Virus record (IMG/VR): IMGVR_UViG_3300013137_000136
Span: 1-20,267 of that record
Source of the DNA: a virus
Strand: one strand, 5' to 3'
DNA: 20,267 nt
Part shown: in pieces, positions 6,939 to 13,579 of the stretch
How the letters are laid out: each line of letters starts with the position of its first letter
How positions within the stretch are numbered: the first letter of the stretch is position 1
The notes under the pieces: generated by a model
Told to the model about the DNA's origin: nothing
What the model saw: the letters and a program-made list of their open reading frames with translations, nothing else
Databases searched by the model: none
Translations under genes and position numbers: made by a program

Positions 6939-8014
6939 ACGTGAAGGATATTGACAAATGGAATTTAGATAGCAACAAGTTGCTCTGGCATATGGATCGT
7001 GTGTATAAACACTTCGTTCAAGGGAAACGAATCGCGCCAATTATGATCGATGCTGGAATTACTAAGTTGTGTAATATTAAATGCGAGTATTGCTATGGTA
7101 TCTTTCAAAAGATGACTGGAGAAATGATTCCTGATGCTGCACTTATCCAGCTTTTTAAAGAGGCCCCAAAATGCGGAGTAAAAGCTATCTCTATTGTCGG
7201 GGACGGTGAGCCTACTCTACATCCAAGTTTGATCCCGGCTATCCGTGCAGGTGTTGACAGTGGACTCGATATGGCGATGGCCACTAATGGCGTTCGGATT
7301 TCCGATTTAGATATGGCTGATTTTGTTAATAACCTTGTCTGGCTGCGTTTTAATCTTTCGGCTATCGAAGAAGGGTACGAAGTCGTTCACGGCCGGCCGT
7401 ATTGGGAAGGAGTGAAACGAAACATCCAGTTAGCCGTCCAAATGAAAAAGCAGCTTGGTTCTCCCGTGACTATCGGACTTCAGATGGTGCTAACAAAGAA
7501 CGCACTCCCATACGTTTTGCGGGAAGCTCAATTCGCTATCGATACCGGGGTAGATTATTTTGTAATTAAGCAATGCTCGGATCCTAAATACAATGCTATG
7601 GAGGTCCCGGAAAGCCCGTGGTTTGACGAGCCAAAAATCAAAGAAACACTTAGACAGGCTGCGGCGATGAGTACCTTTGAAACTCGGATAGTCCCTAAAT
7701 TTCGGATGATTGCTCAACGTGTCCGAAGACCTTATGATCATTGTCTTGACGTGCCTTTACTTTTCCAAATTTCTGGCGATGGGAAGTGTTACCCTTGCGG
7801 GTATTTATTTGGTAACGAAAGGTATTGCTATGGCGATTTGGCAAAACAGTCTTTGGGAGAAATTCTAAATTCTGAACATTACTGGAAAATTATCGGGTAT
7901 CTGCAAAAGGAATTTGACGTGCATAAAGATTGTGAGGGCTGCTGCCGTCACGATAGCACAAATAAATTTATCCACGATTTTGTGCATAAACCCGAACATA
8001 TTAACTTTATATGA
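6935..8014 (+). CDS. Radical SAM protein with SPASM-like C-terminus (second of two)
   Basis: A 359-residue radical SAM enzyme. The cluster motif is CNIKCEYC (Cys 46, 50, 53), followed by VGDGEPTLHPSL (GDGEPT at 89-94), a variant of the GGEP motif, and MATNGV. In the C-terminal part, CLDVPLLFQISGDGKCYPC fits C-x12-G-x4-C, followed by RYCYGDL and DCEGCC, consistent with a SPASM/Twitch auxiliary cluster. The start at 6935 overlaps the preceding stop (ATGA) and has GAGGAGG about 8 bases upstream. It is not a simple duplicate of the preceding protein: length and motif details differ. The two enzymes are likely co-expressed and may act in sequence. Substrate unknown. Confidence 0.88.
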   Translation: MNVKDIDKWNLDSNKLLWHMDRVYKHFVQGKRIAPIMIDAGITKLCNIKCEYCYGIFQKMTGEMIPDAALIQLFKEAPKCGVKAISIVGDGEPTLHPSLIPAIRAGVDSGLDMAMATNGVRISDLDMADFVNNLVWLRFNLSAIEEGYEVVHGRPYWEGVKRNIQLAVQMKKQLGSPVTIGLQMVLTKNALPYVLREAQFAIDTGVDYFVIKQCSDPKYNAMEVPESPWFDEPKIKETLRQAAAMSTFETRIVPKFRMIAQRVRRPYDHCLDVPLLFQISGDGKCYPCGYLFGNERYCYGDLAKQSLGEILNSEHYWKIIGYLQKEFDVHKDCEGCCRHDSTNKFIHDFVHKPEHINFI

Positions 8015-8037
8015 AAAATAGGAAAGGCGGGTAACTG

Positions 8038-8481
8038 ATGGGGAGAAATCTTTTTGTAATGAGTTTTGGAGAATTTATTGATAAGATGTGTGTTGTGTCT
8101 AAAAAAGCGCTTTGCAAGTTACCCGGGGCACAACAAGAATTGGATTTAATGCTCGAGGATTGCAAAAATGCGGGGATAGACGGAGAATTCATTTTGGCCA
8201 TTATCCGTCTCGCTCAAACAAATTTATCTATTTGGGATTTAGAGCATAGCGTCCGGAACGCCGCAGAGGGGTCTATTCCTCTGTCTGAAGTCGGCCGTAG
8301 AGCTATTATGATACGCAACACAAATAAAACCCGGATAGAGAATAAGAATATTCTTGATCAGGGAAACCGGGTGGAGGAAAAGGTTAAGCACCTTTCAGAA
8401 GATACTTATGATAAATTTTATAAAGCCATTGGGGTTGTGTATGTGGCTCAAACCAGAGAAGAAGGAGGGCCAGGTGAATAA
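8038..8481 (+). CDS. Small helical protein, distantly like a glycosyltransferase-associated family (DUF6165-like)
   Basis: A 147-residue, probably all-helical protein. FGEFIDKMCVVSKKAL, then LAQTNLSIWDLEHSVRN and IPLSEVGRRAIMIRNTNKTR, follow a pattern I associate with small proteins encoded next to surface-glycan glycosyltransferases: G-E-x-x-D-K..., N-x-x-(I/L)-W-x-x-E-x-x-(V/I)-R, then N-x-x-R. The match is by eye and weak. ATG 8038 follows AGGAAAGGCGGG; an in-frame ATG at 8059 is an alternative. The end overlaps the next gene by 8 bases. It contributes to the view that genes 4953-9966 form one glycan-related block. Confidence 0.5.
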   Translation: MGRNLFVMSFGEFIDKMCVVSKKALCKLPGAQQELDLMLEDCKNAGIDGEFILAIIRLAQTNLSIWDLEHSVRNAAEGSIPLSEVGRRAIMIRNTNKTRIENKNILDQGNRVEEKVKHLSEDTYDKFYKAIGVVYVAQTREEGGPGE

Positions 8482-9253
8482 TAAGGAAGAAATAAAAGTT
8501 CTCATAGGATGCCCTACGTTTGGGATCGACCCTGACCCGCGTAGGTTTATGAATTCTTTATTGACAACGGTCAATGATCTTCACAGGGCTGGGGCAAAGA
8601 CGTCGTATTTTTTCCCCTATCGGCGCCGAGTGCAAGATGCGGACAATGAAATTATTCAACGCGCGTTGATGAATGGGTTTACCCATATTCTTCGGATGGA
8701 CGATGATATTTGGGGTGTTGAAAAAGGCGATATATTGCGCTTACTTGAGGCAGATAAAGAGTTTATTTCCGCTGTTACTTATACAGCCGGGTTTCCTTAC
8801 GCTAAATTTGCTTGCCGAAAGAAACCTGGAGTGAAACTATCTCTTCAGGAAATTGGAAAAATGAAAGGTGATTTTCTTGACGAAACTACGGGAGAAGGAG
8901 TCCAAACAACGGACCTTACAGCTACTCCGTATACTCTTTGGAAGTCTTCGTTGTTTCAAAAAATTCTCTACCCGTTTTTTGACCCCAAACTCCCAGGGCC
9001 TCCGGATGCTATTTTTTGTGATAAATGTTTAGCCGCCGGGATCCAACCATTCGTCCATATGGATGTACAGCTGAATCACCGGAATGTCACTCCGTGGAAT
9101 CGAATATACTTGTACAATGCAGAGATCCGTCAAGCATTATATAAGAAACGTATTGATCCTACTGAACCCGGGTATAAAGAACTCGTGGAAGAGTTCGGAG
9201 AAGACGGCCAAAAAGATTTACTCACGCTCAAAGGCATAGAAAGGATAAAATGA
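8474..9253 (+). CDS. Glycosyltransferase-like protein (GT-A fold)
   Basis: A 259-residue protein with a nucleotide-sugar transferase look. An N-terminal beta strand, VLIGCPTFG, is followed by helix and strand alternation. The DxD-type metal motif is at RMDDDIWG (D76-D78), which would bind the Mg/Mn of a UDP- or GDP-sugar. Downstream are FISAVTYTAGFPYAKF and a C-terminal VHMDVQLNHRN segment that may carry a catalytic acid or a metal-binding His. I chose GTG at 8474 because GAAGGAGG lies 6 bases upstream; the frame is open further upstream but has no such site. It overlaps both neighbours. Donor and acceptor are unknown. Confidence 0.68.
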   Translation: MNNKEEIKVLIGCPTFGIDPDPRRFMNSLLTTVNDLHRAGAKTSYFFPYRRRVQDADNEIIQRALMNGFTHILRMDDDIWGVEKGDILRLLEADKEFISAVTYTAGFPYAKFACRKKPGVKLSLQEIGKMKGDFLDETTGEGVQTTDLTATPYTLWKSSLFQKILYPFFDPKLPGPPDAIFCDKCLAAGIQPFVHMDVQLNHRNVTPWNRIYLYNAEIRQALYKKRIDPTEPGYKELVEEFGEDGQKDLLTLKGIERIK

Positions 9254-9966
9254 ATAATGAAGTAAGCGTTCTTACAATTTGCCCTTCTCGAGGAAGACCG
9301 GAGGTACTAAGGAGTATGATCCAATCTTTTCGGGAAACCGCGTCACCGGGAAATTTTTTGGTAGTTTATTTGAATGACGACGATCCGAAACTCTCGGAAT
9401 ACCAGAAGATAGAAGTACCTGAAAATTGTAATATTTTCGTGGGCCCGCGTAAATTCATCGCGGAAGTCTACAACGAATTTTCTTGGAGATCGCAAGCGAA
9501 GTATTTCGCCCCCGTAAACGACGATCATTATTTTCACACTCGATTTTGGGACCAAAAACTCATTGGCATACTCGAGCAAAAGGGACAAGGGTGGGGTATT
9601 GCGATGGCCGACGACCTTCTAAGCGACTGGTCTCGGTATTTACACCCGTCAGGCTGTATTGTTTCTGGAAAGATGGCGCGGGAATTAGGATATATGATTT
9701 ACCCAAAAATTCAGCATATCGGGATTGACGTGATGCTGATGAAACTCTGTAAAGGGATTAACCGACTTTTCTCGACAAGAGAAATAATTATCGAACATCG
9801 TCACTGGATTAATGGGAAGCGAACTATCGACGACAATTATAAGTGGGTGTATAGTGACGCTCAACAAAGCTATGGTGATGCGGCTGTGAAAGAATATATG
9901 CTCGAGCACTACGAAAATGACGTTAAGAAACTTCTTGACGCAATCGCGAAAGAATCGAACAAATGA
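9250..9966 (+). CDS. Glycosyltransferase family 2-like protein
   Basis: A 238-residue protein opening with VSVLTICPSRGRPEVLRSMI, the start of many GT2-type and phage glycosyltransferases. It continues with VVYLNDDDPKL. The putative DxD-like metal site is NDDH at residues 90-93, and MADDLLSDWSRYLHPSGCIV follows. HIGIDVMLMKLCK and IIEHRHWINGKRTIDD form the C-terminal part. It shares the small GT-A plan of the preceding gene but is not obviously a duplicate. It starts in an ATGA overlap at 9250 and ends in another with the SNF2 helicase, which joins the sugar block directly to the replication genes. It may glycosylate a host surface polymer, a phage protein or DNA; the sequence does not decide. 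Confidence 0.72.
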   Translation: MNNEVSVLTICPSRGRPEVLRSMIQSFRETASPGNFLVVYLNDDDPKLSEYQKIEVPENCNIFVGPRKFIAEVYNEFSWRSQAKYFAPVNDDHYFHTRFWDQKLIGILEQKGQGWGIAMADDLLSDWSRYLHPSGCIVSGKMARELGYMIYPKIQHIGIDVMLMKLCKGINRLFSTREIIIEHRHWINGKRTIDDNYKWVYSDAQQSYGDAAVKEYMLEHYENDVKKLLDAIAKESNK

Positions 9967-11381
9967 TAAAGCTTCTTCCTTTTCAGGAAACTGGCCGGAA
10001 TTTTCTGGCGTTGCGGCCTAACGCTATCCTCGCTGATGATATGGGACTTGGAAAAACCTATCAAGTTATCGAGGCGTGGAAACAACTTGGGCTTTCGTCA
10101 GGAGTAGTGATTTGTCCCCAGAGTATTCGTCGGTCGTGGGTAAAAAGAATCCGGGAGCAAATGCCGTTAGCTTTTATAAAAGAAATTTACTCCCCAAAAA
10201 TCGTACCTGAAATATCAGCATTTAATATTGTCAATTACGATATTGTCTGGAAGGAGCCGTTGATTACTTTATTAAAAGATCAAGACTGGCCGGTATTGGT
10301 TTGTGATGAAAGCCACTACCTCCGAACGATTGAAGCTAAAAGGACCAAGATGGTATTAGGTAAAAAAGGCTTATACAATAACTGTACTCGCCGATGGATG
10401 GTTACTGGCACTCCAGTGCTGAATCGACCGGTTGAATTGTACCCAATTCTCCGCGCGCTATTCCCGCAATTTCTTGGTAAGTACGCAAACTTCTATGATT
10501 ATGCCTACAAATTTTGCGCGGCTTATCAAGGCGATTTCGGATTCGATTGCACTGGAGCCAGTAACCTCCCGGACTTAGCCGACATCTTGCGCCCAATTAT
10601 GTTGCGGCGACTAAAATCAGAAGTTCAAAAAGAACTTCCGATGGTCACTTATGATAAAATTTATCTCGACCCGTCAGATAAATTGCTCGCGCTTACTCAA
10701 CAAGAAAATCGTGCGGTAAACGCCCGGGACCAGATAGGCGAAATACCATCAATCCGTCGAGCTTTAGGAATTCTGAAAACTTCTGCCGCGATCCGCCATA
10801 TTAAAGATCTCTTAGAAGAGAAGCAAAAGATAGTCGTCTTCGTCTGGCACGAAGATGTAGTAAAGACTATCACCGCGGCATTTCCCGAAGCGGCTGTGGT
10901 TTATACAGGAAAATGCAGCGCGAGAGAGAAAGACACAGCACTTTCGGATTTTTGTACTAAGAAGGAGAAGAAGATTTTTCTGGCTAATATCCAATCTGGG
11001 GGAATAGGCGTCGACGGCCTTCAACACGTTTGTGATACCGCCGTATTTGTGGAAATGTCGTATGTCCCAGAGGAAATTCGTCAAGCGGTTGGGCGGCTGG
11101 ATCGAATCGGACAAAAAAATCCAGTACAAATTCAATTCTTAATCGCAGAAAACAGTGTTGATGAGAAAGTAGTTAATATGCTTATCGAGAAAGCAAAAAA
11201 CATAAACATAATAACAGGAGATAACGAGAGGAGGAAGATAAATGAGTTAAACGAGACGACAGAGTTTGTGGCAACAAGATGTAAAGTCTGCGGGAAAACA
11301 ACGGAAATGAAAAAGCTTAAACGGGTAGCAGGATTATCCGTCTGCGATAATTGCAGGAAAAATATGGAGTGTTTATTATGA
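9963..11381 (+). CDS. SNF2-family DNA helicase/translocase (phage type)
   Basis: A 472-residue superfamily 2 ATPase. Walker A is DDMGLGKT at residues 25-32, Walker B is DESH at 115-118 and motif III is TGTPVLNR. In the second RecA domain, QSGGIGVDGLQ and the arginine-finger motif VI QAVGRLDRIGQ (374-384) are complete. The chain ends in a four-cysteine zinc knuckle: C440-x2-C443 and C461-x2-C464. Phage SNF2 proteins are common in replication modules with DUF2800, Enc34-type SSB and family A polymerase, as here, and probably remodel or restart forks. It overlaps both neighbours by four bases. Confidence 0.93.
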   Translation: MIKLLPFQETGRNFLALRPNAILADDMGLGKTYQVIEAWKQLGLSSGVVICPQSIRRSWVKRIREQMPLAFIKEIYSPKIVPEISAFNIVNYDIVWKEPLITLLKDQDWPVLVCDESHYLRTIEAKRTKMVLGKKGLYNNCTRRWMVTGTPVLNRPVELYPILRALFPQFLGKYANFYDYAYKFCAAYQGDFGFDCTGASNLPDLADILRPIMLRRLKSEVQKELPMVTYDKIYLDPSDKLLALTQQENRAVNARDQIGEIPSIRRALGILKTSAAIRHIKDLLEEKQKIVVFVWHEDVVKTITAAFPEAAVVYTGKCSAREKDTALSDFCTKKEKKIFLANIQSGGIGVDGLQHVCDTAVFVEMSYVPEEIRQAVGRLDRIGQKNPVQIQFLIAENSVDEKVVNMLIEKAKNINIITGDNERRKINELNETTEFVATRCKVCGKTTEMKKLKRVAGLSVCDNCRKNMECLL

Positions 11382-11791
11382 GTATAGAAAAAGATATCGA
11401 ACGTATTGCAGTGGCATTAGAAACTATCGCCGCAGGATTCCAAATACCTGAGCCAAAGAAAGATGCCCAGGGTAAAAAAATCGAGGCTTCTCTGATACCA
11501 GAAGATCAAATTCCTGGTATATGCGAAGAACCGGCAGTGCCTCCTGTTATGGCAGCGGTGGGGATTAAAACTCTGAAGGAACTGCGTACTTTTGTCCAGA
11601 AATACCTTACAGCCGCGGAGAAGGCAGTACCGCCTAAGACCGAGGCAGTGGTAACTTTCGTTAAGGACGTTCTTTGCCCGAAGTTCGCGCCGAAAGAGCC
11701 GAAATTGATGAAGATTCCGGTGAATAAAGTGGCCGAGGCAGCTCAGATGATGTATGACTGGGGCCTGAAAAACGACCTCATAGTCGAGTAG
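11378..11791 (+). CDS. Conserved small replication-module protein, function unknown
   Basis: A 137-residue protein. The N-terminal helix IEKDIERIAVALETIAAGFQ precedes a proline-rich linker (IPEPKK to PAVPPVM). A C-terminal part with GIKTLKELRTFVQKYL and VNKVAEAAQMMYDWGLKN follows. Similar short proteins with an ERIA-type N-terminal helix occur in phage replication modules, but I cannot assign a role. The ATG at 11378 overlaps the SNF2 stop (ATGA). Nine bases separate its stop from the DUF2800 gene, with GGAGG between them. Confidence 0.65.
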   Translation: MSIEKDIERIAVALETIAAGFQIPEPKKDAQGKKIEASLIPEDQIPGICEEPAVPPVMAAVGIKTLKELRTFVQKYLTAAEKAVPPKTEAVVTFVKDVLCPKFAPKEPKLMKIPVNKVAEAAQMMYDWGLKNDLIVE

Positions 11792-11799
11792 GAGGATAT

Positions 11800-12870
11800 A
11801 TGGCACAAAAAACACACACTGAAATATCTCCGTCAAATGCGGAAAGATGGATGAACTGCCCGGGATCAGTGGCCCTATGCAGAAAAATGCCAAAGCCTCC
11901 TCAAAGCGCACACGCAGCAGACGGCGAAGCGGCGCATAAGCTCTTAGAAATGTGCCTGAAGGACAAGAAAGTACTTCCGTTTGATCAAATAGGTAACTTC
12001 ATCGGTGAAATTGAAATTACCGAAGAAATGGCGGAAGCCGTTACTTTTGCCCGGGACACTATTCTAATGGAGTTGCAAAAAGGCGGCCAACTCCTTAGTG
12101 AACAAAAAGTAGACATCATTGAGGGGATGTCTGGGACACTTGACGCGGCTATTGTCCGGCCGTATGAGAAATTAACCGTGTATGACTTCAAATACGGAAA
12201 AGGCGTAGTAGTATCCGCGGTTGATAATCCGCAAATGTTGCTTTACGCACTACCATTATCAAAACAGCACGAAGTAGAAAGCGTTGAATTAGTGATAATT
12301 CAGCCGCGTACTGAAGGCCAAATCAGCAAATGGGAAGCCTCTTGCGATTACTTAGACACGTTTGCACAAGAAGTAGAACGTAAGGTTTCCTTAACTAAAG
12401 AGAAAGACGCTCTGGTTGCGGCTGGTTCTTGGTGTAAATGGTGTTGGGCGAAAGCAATTTGCCCCACACTTCGGCAAGATATCAGCGATCAACTTCCAGC
12501 GATTCCAGGGAAGGAGTTGATTCTCCCTGATGTAAAAGGCCTTCCAATTGTCACGGTAGCCAAAATTCTTGAATATAAAGACCGCATAGAGGCTTGGATG
12601 GATGCGGTGTTCGCTTACGCTCAAGAGTATGTTGAAGCCGGCGGCGTGATACCCGGATGGGACTTAGGGAAAAAACGAGCGAATCGAAAGTGGATTAACG
12701 AAGCAAAGGCTATTATCGCGTTTGTGGATTTAGGGGATAAAGCATTTTCAGAACCAAAATTGCTTTCCCCAGCGCAAATGGAAAAGGTAGCTGGGAAAGA
12801 CCGTGTGGCTCCATTAACGGAGACACCGGATAACGGAACGACATTAAAAAGAATAGGAGAGAAAAAATGA
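11800..12870 (+). CDS. DUF2800 family PD-(D/E)XK nuclease with Cas4-like iron-sulfur cysteines
   Basis: A 356-residue protein typical of phage replication and recombination modules. It opens with SPSNAERWMNCPGSV. The RecB-like nuclease core is visible: GTLDAA (D115) and YDFKYGKG (D129-x-K131). Cys20 near the N-terminus plus C212-x2-C215-x5-C221 near the C-terminal part of the core reproduce the four-cysteine arrangement that holds a 4Fe-4S cluster in Cas4/AddB-type nucleases. It probably processes DNA ends during recombination, together with the ssDNA-binding protein immediately downstream (ATGA overlap). Confidence 0.88.
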   Translation: MAQKTHTEISPSNAERWMNCPGSVALCRKMPKPPQSAHAADGEAAHKLLEMCLKDKKVLPFDQIGNFIGEIEITEEMAEAVTFARDTILMELQKGGQLLSEQKVDIIEGMSGTLDAAIVRPYEKLTVYDFKYGKGVVVSAVDNPQMLLYALPLSKQHEVESVELVIIQPRTEGQISKWEASCDYLDTFAQEVERKVSLTKEKDALVAAGSWCKWCWAKAICPTLRQDISDQLPAIPGKELILPDVKGLPIVTVAKILEYKDRIEAWMDAVFAYAQEYVEAGGVIPGWDLGKKRANRKWINEAKAIIAFVDLGDKAFSEPKLLSPAQMEKVAGKDRVAPLTETPDNGTTLKRIGEKK

Positions 12871-13535
12871 GTGTGCAGAAAAATTCTAAACAAGTAAGAG
12901 TAACTTACCAGACCCCCGCTTTTCGGCTGTCTTACCCAGCGTTATTCGAACCGGTAGCAGTTCTCGGAAACGAAACTAAAAAGAAATACGGAATCACTCT
13001 GCTTTTTCCGAAGAAAAGCACAGCTGAAGCGTTAAAAGCGGCCAAGCATCCAGCGTCTACGTGGATCTTGGCTGATAACTGCGCTGGCTTCTGGCAAGAA
13101 GTTTGCAAAGTCGCTCGAGCTAATTTCGGGCCTGATGTGGATTTGAAAACCTTGAAACTCCCGAAATTCCGGGACGGCGATAAGGCAAAAGAATCCGGAA
13201 AGATTGACGAAAACGAAAAGGGATACATTGTCGCCCGATCGACTACTGATACCCGCCCTGATTGTTTGCGCGGTGATAAAACCCGAATTGTCGATCCGGG
13301 AGAGCTATACCCGGGATGCTGGGTAAGAGCGGTATTGACAATTTCTCCGTTCGTGCATCCGGTAGGCGGCCGTGGGGTAACAATTTATCTTGCTGGCGTC
13401 CAAAAACTCGCGGATGACTTGACCTTCTCTTCTCGTCCGAGAGTTGAGGATGAGTTCGATGCAGTAGCAACAGAAGGCGCAGGAGACGTTGGCGCTAATG
13501 TAGCTGAACCCTCTTCTCTGCCGTTTATGGATTAA
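12867..13535 (+). CDS. Single-stranded DNA-binding protein, Enc34/DUF2815 family
   Basis: A 222-residue protein of the DUF2815 family, whose Enc34 phage member is known as an ssDNA-binding protein. Recognisable segments are an opening strand RVTYQTPAFRLSYPALFEP, KKYGITLLFPKKS, the central KLPKFRDGDKAKESG with YIVARSTT, and LYPGCWVRAVLTISPF with the terminal GVTIYLAGVQKLADD. The acidic, low-complexity tail ending PFMD is typical of phage SSBs and could recruit partner proteins. Its position between DUF2800 and DNA polymerase is the standard phage arrangement. It starts in an ATGA overlap. Confidence 0.87.
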   Translation: MSVQKNSKQVRVTYQTPAFRLSYPALFEPVAVLGNETKKKYGITLLFPKKSTAEALKAAKHPASTWILADNCAGFWQEVCKVARANFGPDVDLKTLKLPKFRDGDKAKESGKIDENEKGYIVARSTTDTRPDCLRGDKTRIVDPGELYPGCWVRAVLTISPFVHPVGGRGVTIYLAGVQKLADDLTFSSRPRVEDEFDAVATEGAGDVGANVAEPSSLPFMD

Positions 13536-13543
13536 AGAAAAAC

Positions 13544-13579
13544 AGGAGCTATGGGGCCTTCGGGCCCCGTAGTACCAAA
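13544..13579 (+). promoter_or_regulatory. SD-hairpin-AUG translation element before DNA polymerase
   Basis: AGGAG at 13544-13548 is the only plausible SD for the polymerase but lies 31 bases before its ATG (13580). The bases between fold into a stem from 13549 to 13572: ten pairs (CTATGGGGCC with GGCCCCGTAG, one of them T-G) closed by C-TTCG-G, the very stable UUCG tetraloop. If the stem forms, it removes 24 bases and leaves the SD 7 bases from the start codon, an ideal distance. It also buries a competing ATG at 13551. No U-run follows, so it is not a rho-independent terminator. Confidence 0.8.

Noticed and set aside
8354-8473. Extended N-terminus of the first glycosyltransferase-like protein
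   Set aside because: The extra 40 residues lie within the upstream gene and have no SD, whereas GTG 8474 has GAAGGAGG and begins the expected first beta strand.
13549-13579. Hairpin before DNA polymerase as a rho-independent terminator
   Set aside because: No U-run follows the stem. The next bases are TACCAAA and the start codon, and the geometry suits translation instead.
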